Positions 1 through 5,152 of a stretch of DNA of 7,196 nucleotides are shown here, one piece after another. Every line of letters begins with the position of its first letter. Position 1 is the first letter of the stretch. The stretch is taken from assembly GCA_003170035.1 (NCBI GenBank), contig PMZX01000134.1:1412-8607 (forward strand), in the 5' to 3' direction. Position numbers and translations under genes: made by a program. This DNA comes from Myxococcales bacterium (GTDB lineage: Bacteria; Myxococcota_A; Polyangia; Fen-1088). Below the pieces are notes generated by a model. The model ran no database searches. It was not told the DNA's origin and saw only the letters and a program-made list of their open reading frames with translations.

Positions 1-95
1 CGCATGAGCGCGGTGGTGGCCTGGTCAGCCGGTCCCACAGGCGCATCCGGCGACGGCCCGACTTTCTTCGCGCCGTTGTCCCTCTCGCCGCTCAC
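1..95 (-). CDS. 5' end of an unidentified gene running off the left edge
   Basis: The reading frame starts at GTG (95-93) and stays open for 31 codons to the window edge. The predicted N-terminus is MSGERDNGAKKVGPSPDAPV followed by GPADQATTALMR. Three things support it as real: a perfect AAGGAGG ribosome binding site four bases upstream, third positions that are mostly G or C, and an origin 34 bases after the stop of the basic small protein on the same strand, which fits co-transcription. The visible part is polar and Pro/Ala/Gly-rich, with no signal peptide or membrane segment, so it looks like a flexible cytosolic N-terminal tail. The product cannot be identified from 31 residues. An alternative start would be the ATG at 5-3, but that one lacks the ribosome binding site. 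Confidence 0.6.
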   Translation of the reverse strand, partial: MSGERDNGAKKVGPSPDAPVGPADQATTALM

Positions 96-99
96 GTGA

Positions 100-106
100 C
101 CTCCTT
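100..106 (-). promoter_or_regulatory. Strong Shine-Dalgarno site for the left-edge gene
   Basis: The minus strand reads AAGGAGG, then TCAC, then GTG. It is the best ribosome binding site in the window. It decides the GTG at 95 as the start of a gene too truncated to be found by length alone. The four-base spacing is on the short side. Confidence 0.6.
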
Positions 107-129
107 GAGGCTAGAGGCCTGGCGAACGA

Positions 130-300
130 CTATTCCTTGGCGGGCGCGGGCGCTGCCGAGCGCGGTTTTCTTGCGGCCTTGGCCGGCGCTCCCCGGGCTG
201 CCTGGCGCTCGGCCTTCTGCTTCTTGATCCGCGCCTTGTACTTGTTCTGGCTCACGCGTTGGCGCATCTTCTTCGAACGGCGGTTGTCGTGCTTTCCCAT
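130..300 (-). CDS. Small very basic protein (56 aa), hypothetical
   Basis: The protein starts MGKHDNRRSKKMRQRVSQNK and ends in a Pro/Ala/Lys tail. Of 56 residues, 20 are Lys or Arg and only 3 are acidic. Residues 7-36 look like one charged helix; residues 37-56 are low-complexity A/P/K/R. This composition fits an RNA-, ribosome- or DNA-binding small protein, but no family can be named with confidence. The open frame extends upstream to 414, but that extension translates the REPIN-like repeat (VGATCGRP-type peptide), so the ATG at 300-298 is chosen. A good sigma-70 promoter sits almost directly before this ATG, and no Shine-Dalgarno sequence is visible, which suggests a leaderless or nearly leaderless message. 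It ends with TAG, 34 bases before the left-edge gene. Confidence 0.7.
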   Translation of the reverse strand: MGKHDNRRSKKMRQRVSQNKYKARIKKQKAERQAARGAPAKAARKPRSAAPAPAKE

Positions 301-309
301 GCGGCAGCC

Positions 310-338
310 ACTATTGGGAAACAAGGCTCGGATGTCAA
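310..338 (-). promoter_or_regulatory. Predicted sigma-70 promoter of the basic small protein gene
   Basis: On the minus strand a perfect TTGACA (338-333) is followed by exactly 17 bases and AATAGT (315-310), which matches TATAAT at four of six positions. The -10 box ends nine bases before the ATG at 300. A start point about seven bases downstream would therefore lie within a few bases of the ATG, giving a message with almost no leader. This fits the lack of a ribosome binding site. The promoter lies between the repeat and the small gene, so the gene need not depend on the upstream operon. Confidence 0.6.
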
Positions 339-364
339 GCGAGGCCGCGTGCCGGCCCCCGCAT

Positions 365-444
365 GGGCGACCGCAGGTCGCCCCGACCCAAGACGTGATG
401 CAGGTGGTACGCACACGGTCGGGGCGACCTGCGGTCGCCCCGAC
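365..444. repeat. REPIN-like pair of inverted REP palindromes
   Basis: Two GC-rich palindromes face each other. The arms 365-388 and 417-440 are perfect 24-base inverted copies separated by 28 bases. Each arm is itself a hairpin: GGGCGACC, three loop bases, GGTCGCCC (365-383 and 422-440). The right element extends to a perfect 12-bp stem (418-429 with 433-444). This is the architecture of REP doublets (REPINs), which are non-autonomous elements mobilised by RAYT transposases (IS200-like Y1 family). No RAYT gene is in the window. The element begins 21 bases after the stop of the VWA gene and could act as a 3' mRNA stabiliser or transcription barrier. No T-run follows it on the minus strand, so it is not a canonical intrinsic terminator. 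Confidence 0.8.
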
Positions 445-465
445 GGGGACGCAGTCCTCAGGCGG

Positions 466-2250
466 CTAGTGACTTGCGGCGGTGCAATCTGGGTTGGAAG
501 CCGGGCAGGTCACACACGTGAGCGCCAGCAGGGAACCCGCGGGTGCTACCGTTCCCGTGGGGCGCAAGGCGGAGATCTTCTGGCCATTGGGCGCGCGGGA
601 GCATCCTGTAGATGGAGCTGTGTCGTACGAGAGGTACCAGCAAGGCCGAACCGAGTCCGGGATGTTGTTAATTTGGGGATTTGCCGGATCGAGAGGGGGT
701 CCCGCGTCCATGCACTCGGAAAGGGGACTCTCCATGTACCCGGTCGGCATGCAACCCCCGGTGCCCGGCATGTCGCACGCAATCTTTTCGACGACCTGGC
801 AATCGGGCTGGATTCCTGGGGTGGTCGTGTCGGTGTCCGCCAACGGGTATGGGAAGCAGCCGGTTGTCATCGGCTGGAGAATCGCGTCGCCGATCTGGGT
901 CAGGGCGCTCGTGAAATCTGCGTTGCAGATGCTGAAGGTTTGTCCGCGATCGCCAAACCCATCGATAAACTTCTTCAAACGAAGACCGCCATAGGCCTTG
1001 TAGATATTGCCATCGGCAGCCATCTGCGTGGGAATCGTGCAGATGGGCATGTAGTCCCAATAGGTGTTCTGCGGCGGCGGGAGTGAGGTGGCATCCTTGC
1101 CGATCTGGTAAAAAACCGTGCTCGGGTCATTGTTCGCCGGCCAGCCGATGATGCCTGACACGAAGATCTGATCTTGGGGAAGGGCCTTGGCCCGGTTGAC
1201 CCAATCGATCATGTCCTGGACCCCGATGAGCGGAAGGTAGGCGGGATCTACGGGATTCTTCGGCTCTTTGGGCGCGCAGTTCGAAAGAGCAGTTGAGAAG
1301 CCAGTGCCCGAGTAGCCATTTACCGGATCGTAGTTCGGTATCGGCTTTCCGTTGCAGACATGGCCGCGCGCCGCGCATTTCAGGCTGGCGGTTTGGCCCG
1401 GGGGCCTCTGCAGGAACATGTTGTCGTTGGTAACGTCGTCGGGATTGGCAGAGCAGTCATCCTCGTCAGTGACCAGAACAATGGCCAGGTAGGCTTTCTG
1501 CCGTACGAAGCCGATGTTTGCGTCATTCACTCCCGCCTGGGGGTTGAGAGCCACGCGAAGCGATTGCAGTTGGTGCTCGTAGCCGCAGCCGTTGACTCCC
1601 ACGCCCTTGGCCAGGCATGAGAAGACGTCGGTCAGGTTGCCAGTGTAGTTCTGTTGCCGGCCAATTCCATTGGGGTTCTGGATGTCCTCGATCCAGCGGG
1701 CGCCTGAGTAGAGCCCACACCCATTGTTGGGCGCCCCCGCGACCGTTGCCCGCACCCCGGGCGTCGGATCGTTTCCCCACAGCAGGCCCCGGTCGCCCAG
1801 GGGTGCGTCGCAGTTGCCGCCGATGCCCTCGGCCCCAGCCCCCATGTCGCTGCTGATCACACCGATGTGGAGGTCAGGCAAGCCGCCGGGCAGCATCTGC
1901 AGTTGCTGCATCATCATCGCGAAGTTGGTAGCCAGCGCGGTCTGCTTGGGGTCCATAGAAGGAGAGTTGTCGACCACGAACAGGATGTCGACCGCCCGCT
2001 CGGCGCCCTCCAAGAACCAGAACTGCGTGACATCTGTGGAGGCTGTGCTGCCGCCAGTGCCCCCGGTTGGGGTCGTCGTGCCCCCGCCTCCGGTGGAGGT
2101 CGTGGTGGCGACGGTCCCGGCGCCGGGAGTCACACCGCCGTCGTCGGGCGGGCTGGTGCCGGCCAATGGATCGTTCATGCATGCAGCCGACAGCCCTGCG
2201 AGCAGGAGCGCGGCCAATGAAACTTGGCTGGAGCGAGTGTGGTTTGTCAT
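466..2250 (-). CDS. Von Willebrand factor A domain lipoprotein, cysteine-rich
   Basis: This 594-residue exported lipoprotein has a hydrophobic signal at residues 9-23 ending LSAAC, with Cys24 as the likely lipidated residue. A Thr/Gly/Ser/Pro linker covers about 30-72. A VWA domain begins near residue 85: VDILFVVDNSPSM holds a complete metal-site DxSxS motif (Asp94, Ser96, Ser98), and VTDEDDC (260-266) is the likely later metal-binding strand. Excluding Cys24 there are 20 cysteines, many in the C-terminal 150 residues, so disulfides in the periplasm or at the surface are likely. VWA domains bind protein ligands through a divalent metal; the ligand here is unknown. ATG at 2250 is preferred because it gives the signal peptide. 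The frame stays open upstream to 3303, but that part overlaps the barrel-protein gene. The gene lies 44 bases downstream of the barrel protein and is probably co-regulated with the sigma operon. Confidence 0.9.
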   Translation of the reverse strand: MTNHTRSSQVSLAALLLAGLSAACMNDPLAGTSPPDDGGVTPGAGTVATTTSTGGGGTTTPTGGTGGSTASTDVTQFWFLEGAERAVDILFVVDNSPSMDPKQTALATNFAMMMQQLQMLPGGLPDLHIGVISSDMGAGAEGIGGNCDAPLGDRGLLWGNDPTPGVRATVAGAPNNGCGLYSGARWIEDIQNPNGIGRQQNYTGNLTDVFSCLAKGVGVNGCGYEHQLQSLRVALNPQAGVNDANIGFVRQKAYLAIVLVTDEDDCSANPDDVTNDNMFLQRPPGQTASLKCAARGHVCNGKPIPNYDPVNGYSGTGFSTALSNCAPKEPKNPVDPAYLPLIGVQDMIDWVNRAKALPQDQIFVSGIIGWPANNDPSTVFYQIGKDATSLPPPQNTYWDYMPICTIPTQMAADGNIYKAYGGLRLKKFIDGFGDRGQTFSICNADFTSALTQIGDAILQPMTTGCFPYPLADTDTTTPGIQPDCQVVEKIACDMPGTGGCMPTGYMESPLSECMDAGPPLDPANPQINNIPDSVRPCWYLSYDTAPSTGCSRAPNGQKISALRPTGTVAPAGSLLALTCVTCPASNPDCTAASH

Positions 2251-2286
2251 GACCTTACTAGTCCCTGAACGTCGATCGACCTTACA
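2251..2286 (-). promoter_or_regulatory. GTAAGGTC direct repeat upstream of the VWA gene
   Basis: GTAAGGTC occurs twice on the minus strand, at 2285-2278 and 2258-2251, with a 27-base period. The upstream copy extends to TGTAAGGT (2286-2279), the same 8-mer found upstream of the sigma factor gene. The downstream copy abuts the ATG. The upstream copy ends 28 bases before the start codon, a distance that fits a promoter element for an ECF-type holoenzyme. The function is inferred from recurrence and position only. No Shine-Dalgarno sequence at good spacing is visible before this gene. Confidence 0.35.
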
Positions 2287-2294
2287 GATGACAG

Positions 2295-3215
2295 CTACAA
2301 AGATCCGAAGCTGAAACCCAGACCGAGCTGACCTTCGATACGCGGCAGAGCCGCAAGTATGGGGGTCTTGCTGCCCTCCACGTCGCTGCGAATGTTCTGT
2401 GCGGCTGGCCACAGCAGCGTGCGCAGCTCGGCCCAATAGGCCCACTTGCCTCTGCTCCTGTGGGCCAGGCGAACCCCAGCGGTCGCTCCCCAGGACACGG
2501 CCACGTCGGTGTTGTCCGGGCGAAAACCGCTGCCCGCGACCACGAGCAGTCCAAAGGCAGGTCCGAGGCCTCCTTCCAAAATCCAGGCACCCTGGGTGAG
2601 CGGAACGCGCATCTCCAGCGCCAAGACCGGGCGCCACCAGCGCGCGCTGCCCGAGCCCACATCCATCTTGCGAGGGAGCGGGGCCGAAAGCCCGGCTGCC
2701 AGGCCAAACCGGCCGGCCAACCTTGTCCACGCAGCCTCGCCGGACAGGACGGCGCCCGCGCCCTGCGCGTCGAGAGCAGCCAATGCGCCCACGCCCAGGG
2801 AAAATCGCGGCTGCGCCGGCAGGGGCGTCTCCGCGATCGGTGCTCGCAGGCTGGCTGGCTCGACCGACAGCAGCGCGACCGGTTCGACCCGCCCGAGAGG
2901 ATCCGCTGGCATGCTGTCGAGCCAGGCCGCTATGACCAGGGCTGCGGCCTGCGCGCGCGACCCGCAGTCGGACTCCGCGGGCAGGATCCGACTGGTCGCA
3001 GGCTCGCTCTCGCTGGCCAGTTCCACCGCCATCTGCCCGCCTTGCACGAGAATATGCGCTACGGCCGAGACCGGATTGTCCCCTGACCACAGCCCAGTCA
3101 GTCGAGTGGTGACCTCGGCCGCCGACGGGCAATCCGAATCGCTGGTGACCAGCGGGGCTGCTGACGCAGGCATCGCCACCAACCACAGCGCGCTGAGCGC
3201 CACCGCTCGTTTCAT
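2295..3215 (-). CDS. Exported probable outer-membrane beta-barrel protein of the sigma operon
   Basis: The product is 306 residues. Residues 1-19 are a Sec signal peptide (MKRAVALSALWLVAMPASA, cleaved before APLV). The mature N-terminal part (20 to about 130) contains the only two cysteines, Cys29 in SDCPSAAEV and Cys84 in ESDCGSR, which could form a disulfide. From about residue 138 to the end, alternating hydrophobic and polar stretches with Gly/Trp/Tyr turns (for example FSLGVGALAAL, WILEGGLGPAFGLL and the terminal LGLGFSF) suggest beta-barrel strands. The final residue is Leu rather than the common Phe. The ATG overlaps the stop of the upstream TPR gene by four bases (ATGA), which fixes the start and implies translational coupling. 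The role is unknown; an envelope protein controlled by, or sensed with, the sigma factor is the likely context. Confidence 0.65.
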   Translation of the reverse strand: MKRAVALSALWLVAMPASAAPLVTSDSDCPSAAEVTTRLTGLWSGDNPVSAVAHILVQGGQMAVELASESEPATSRILPAESDCGSRAQAAALVIAAWLDSMPADPLGRVEPVALLSVEPASLRAPIAETPLPAQPRFSLGVGALAALDAQGAGAVLSGEAAWTRLAGRFGLAAGLSAPLPRKMDVGSGSARWWRPVLALEMRVPLTQGAWILEGGLGPAFGLLVVAGSGFRPDNTDVAVSWGATAGVRLAHRSRGKWAYWAELRTLLWPAAQNIRSDVEGSKTPILAALPRIEGQLGLGFSFGSL

Positions 3216-4519
3216 CGCGCGGCTGCCAGCAAGCGGGCTGCCTCGGATGCGAAACGGCCGGTGGGATAGATCTGCAAGTACAGCTGCAAGTCGGCGCGGG
3301 CACCCGCGTGGTCTCCGGCCTGCGTGCGGGTCACGGCGCGACCCCACAGGGCGCGCTCCTGCCAGGGCGAAGTTCCTCTCCCGTGCGCCAGGGCCCGGTC
3401 AAAGTCCGCACCCGCCTCCTGCCAGCGCTTCACCCGCGCGCGCAGCTCGCCGCGCACCACATAGCGTTCAGCGCTGCGTGGGGTGTTGTCGAGCGACATC
3501 CTGTCCAGGCGAAGCAGAGCCTGATCGTCGCGGCCCAGGGCCAGCAGGGCCTCGACCTCCAGCACGGAGCGCTCGCTGGCCAGCGGGCTCTGCGGGAACA
3601 AGGCCTCGTGTCTGGCCAGGATATCGAGCGCGGCGGCTGGATCGCGGTCGTTGCGCAAGCTGCGCATGGCCTTGCCCAGCATGGCCTGCCCATTGGTCGG
3701 GACTATGGCGGCCGGCGTGGCATGCGACGCTCGGCTAGGCCGCGGGCTGGCAGTAGCAGGCTCCCGCTCCGCCCCTGGCGCGACCGCCGGCTCGGTAGAA
3801 GGCGGCAGCACGGGCTCGGCCACAGGTGGGGCCGCGATCGCCGGCGGCGCGACGGCTGGCGTCTCGTTGTGAGGGCCAGGCAGCGCGCCGCCAAGCATGG
3901 CCTGCTCGTTCCTGACGCCGCCCATCGGGGAGGGCGCAGCCCTGCTCGGCGTGACATGCGCCACACGGACAGGCCGGGGGCTGGCAATGGCAGGCTCCAA
4001 CTTGGCCAGGCGAGGGCCGGCCGCTTGCGCAGCCGCAGGGCCGGAGGAAGGCAGCGATAACACGGACTCGGTCGCAGGTGGTGGCGCTGGCGGCATGACC
4101 GCCGGGATCTCTTCAGGCGCTGGTGCGCCTGCATGGTCGACCGTCCCGAAAGGCGCGGGAGCGGTGGTAGACTTGGGCCGGGCTCCTCGCACCGGGTGCC
4201 GCCGCGCCTGGCCGGCTCCCTGCTCGCCGCCGACCTGCGGCCGAGCCTCGCGCGGCCAAGGGATCAGCCCGAAGTGGCCGGCCGCCGCAAACACCACACC
4301 GCCGACCAGCAACAGGCCCAAGGCGGCGAGCGCCGTGGACCAGCGAAGTCGTGCCGGCGCGCGGTGGCCGGGAAAAAGGGCCGCTCGCAATCGGTGTTTG
4401 ATTCGCAGTCGCTCTTGCGCCGTCAGCTCGTCCAGCGGCTCGGCCGCGCGCACGAGAGGCGCCAGCGGCCCCAGCTGCTGGTCCGTGGATGACGTGGTGG
4501 TCTTGCTTTCGATCCTCAT
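3212..4519 (-). CDS. Single-pass membrane protein with TPR-like domain, putative anti-sigma factor
   Basis: The protein has 435 residues in three parts. A cytosolic N-terminus (1-59) contains a helical segment around residues 26-49 (EPLDELTAQERLRIKHRLR). One membrane helix spans about 61-84 (STALAALGLLLVGGVVFAAA). The long periplasmic part is a Pro/Ala-rich linker (about 90-275) followed by TPR-like helical repeats (278-435). The linker has a duplicated segment, described separately. Overlap with the sigma gene and the topology make it the likely anti-sigma factor, but the zinc-binding HxxxCxxC motif of classic anti-sigma domains is absent, and the protein has no cysteine at all. The ATG at 4519 overlaps the sigma stop codon by four bases and is preceded by GGAGG nine bases upstream, so the longer frame reaching 4714 is rejected. 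Assignment as anti-sigma is inference from context. Confidence 0.78.
   Translation of the reverse strand: MRIESKTTTSSTDQQLGPLAPLVRAAEPLDELTAQERLRIKHRLRAALFPGHRAPARLRWSTALAALGLLLVGGVVFAAAGHFGLIPWPREARPQVGGEQGAGQARRHPVRGARPKSTTAPAPFGTVDHAGAPAPEEIPAVMPPAPPPATESVLSLPSSGPAAAQAAGPRLAKLEPAIASPRPVRVAHVTPSRAAPSPMGGVRNEQAMLGGALPGPHNETPAVAPPAIAAPPVAEPVLPPSTEPAVAPGAEREPATASPRPSRASHATPAAIVPTNGQAMLGKAMRSLRNDRDPAAALDILARHEALFPQSPLASERSVLEVEALLALGRDDQALLRLDRMSLDNTPRSAERYVVRGELRARVKRWQEAGADFDRALAHGRGTSPWQERALWGRAVTRTQAGDHAGARADLQLYLQIYPTGRFASEAARLLAAAR
3674..4105 (-). repeat. Tandem duplication inside the linker of the TPR membrane protein
   Basis: Residues about 139-210 and 221-282 of the encoded protein are diverged copies. 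Both begin PAV.PP, both contain EPA.ASPRP.R..H.TP (from residues 175 and 253), and both end QAMLG (206-210 and 278-282). The final QAMLG motifs are exactly 72 codons (216 bases) apart, while the EPA motifs are 78 codons apart, so copy two lost, or copy one gained, six codons. DNA similarity is still visible, for example AGCATGGCCTGC on the plus strand in both copies. The second copy leads directly into the TPR domain; the first is followed by more linker. Confidence 0.8.
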
Positions 4520-5100
4520 GGGATGTTGCCTCCGGCGGACAGATCGTCGAGAAGCCGCGCCCGCGCTCGGTGCACCCTCACCCATACAGCGTTGGGCTTG
4601 ATACCGAGCAGGCTGCCCACTTCTGCCGCCGAACGGCCGTCGATGTCGAACATGATGACCGGCGTGCGGTACTTCTCGGGCAGGCGATCCAGGGCCGCGT
4701 ACAGCAGCGCGCACTGCTGGCGGCGCTCGAGTTCTTCGAGCGGCGTCGGGCTGGCAGGCGCAAGCGCGGCCGTGGAATAGCGAAAGACCAGGTTGAGAAA
4801 TCCGCGCAAATGCCGGCGGAAGCGCCGCTTGCGCACGATCAGTTCGGTGATGCGAAACAGCCAGGTCGAAATCTTGGCGTCGCCGCGGAACTCGTGCCGC
4901 CGCCGTAGCGCGACCAAGAACACATCGTGGACCAGGTCTTCCACCTCGGCCCCTGGCCCGGCCAGGCGGCGCACCCAGCGCTCGACTGACGGCTCGTAGG
5001 TTTCGTAGAGCTGGTCAAGGGTGTCCGACAGGCGTCCCTCGACGCTGGCGGCGGGCGTTGCCGCGAGGCCACTGTCGTCGGAAGGCGAGTTGCGAGCCAT
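4516..5100 (-). CDS. ECF-type RNA polymerase sigma factor (sigma-70 family)
   Basis: This 194-residue protein has the two-domain layout and size usual for ECF sigma factors. Region 2 spans about residues 27-95, with the core-binding and -10 recognition signature VEDLVHDVFLVALRRRHEF (53-71) and TWLFRIT (79-85). A basic linker follows (KRRFRRHLR). Region 4 spans about 125-188, with LDRLPEKYRTPVIMFDIDG (138-156) and the helix-turn-helix AAEVGSLLGIKPNAVWVRVH (158-177) that reads the -35 element. The ATG at 5100 is secure: an in-frame TAA lies 11 codons upstream with no ATG, GTG or TTG between. It is the first gene of an operon with the membrane TPR protein, whose ATG overlaps its stop. The promoter set it recognises is unknown; TGTAAGGT upstream is a candidate element. 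Confidence 0.95.
   Translation of the reverse strand: MARNSPSDDSGLAATPAASVEGRLSDTLDQLYETYEPSVERWVRRLAGPGAEVEDLVHDVFLVALRRRHEFRGDAKISTWLFRITELIVRKRRFRRHLRGFLNLVFRYSTAALAPASPTPLEELERRQQCALLYAALDRLPEKYRTPVIMFDIDGRSAAEVGSLLGIKPNAVWVRVHRARARLLDDLSAGGNIP
4529..4533 (-). promoter_or_regulatory. Ribosome binding site of the TPR membrane protein
   Basis: GGAGG on the minus strand lies nine bases before the ATG at 4519, inside the end of the sigma gene. It fixes the start codon of the downstream gene and would allow independent initiation in addition to coupling through the ATGA overlap. Confidence 0.65.
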
Positions 5101-5133
5101 CAGTCGGAGACCCCAGTGCCGCGAGCCCTCACT

Positions 5134-5141
5134 ACCTTACA
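5134..5141 (-). promoter_or_regulatory. TGTAAGGT motif upstream of the sigma factor gene
   Basis: The 8-mer TGTAAGGT sits in the 52-base gap between ygfZ and the sigma gene and ends 33 bases before the sigma start codon. The identical 8-mer lies 28 bases before the VWA lipoprotein start. I saw no other copy elsewhere in the window. ECF sigma factors commonly activate their own operon, so this may be part of an autoregulated promoter. Which element (-35 or -10) it would be cannot be decided, because the flanking bases of the two sites do not align well. No recognisable sigma-70 promoter or intrinsic terminator was seen in this gap. Confidence 0.35.
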
Positions 5142-5152
5142 ACCGAATCCTA

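Noticed and set aside
301..414. Upstream extension of the basic small protein to 94 residues
   Set aside because: The extra 38 residues translate the promoter region and the palindromic repeat; the composition changes abruptly at the internal ATG at 300.
389..416. Possible CRISPR-like or attachment-site reading of the repeat pair
   Set aside because: There are only two copies, in inverted orientation with internal palindromes, and no neighbouring cas or integrase gene.
259..1086. 275-codon plus-strand open frame across the repeat and the VWA gene
   Set aside because: It runs through the REPIN-like palindromes and antisense to the VWA gene and shows no domain or start signal.
2251..3303. Open frame upstream of the VWA lipoprotein that would extend it to 945 residues
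   Set aside because: The extension overlaps the barrel-protein gene in another frame, has Arg/Gly/Ala-rich composition typical of a shadow frame, and would bury the lipoprotein signal peptide inside the protein.
2446..3738. 430-codon plus-strand open frame antisense to the sigma operon
   Set aside because: It lies antisense to two well-supported genes, has no recognisable domain, and is rich in Arg/Pro/Ala/Ser as expected for antisense frames in GC-rich DNA.
4520..4714. Upstream extension of the TPR membrane protein to 500 residues
   Set aside because: It overlaps the sigma factor's region 4 in another frame, while the ATG at 4519 has a GGAGG site and the standard ATGA overlap.
5101..5152. 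Intrinsic terminator between ygfZ and the sigma gene
   Set aside because: No GC-rich hairpin followed by a T-run could be found on the minus strand.
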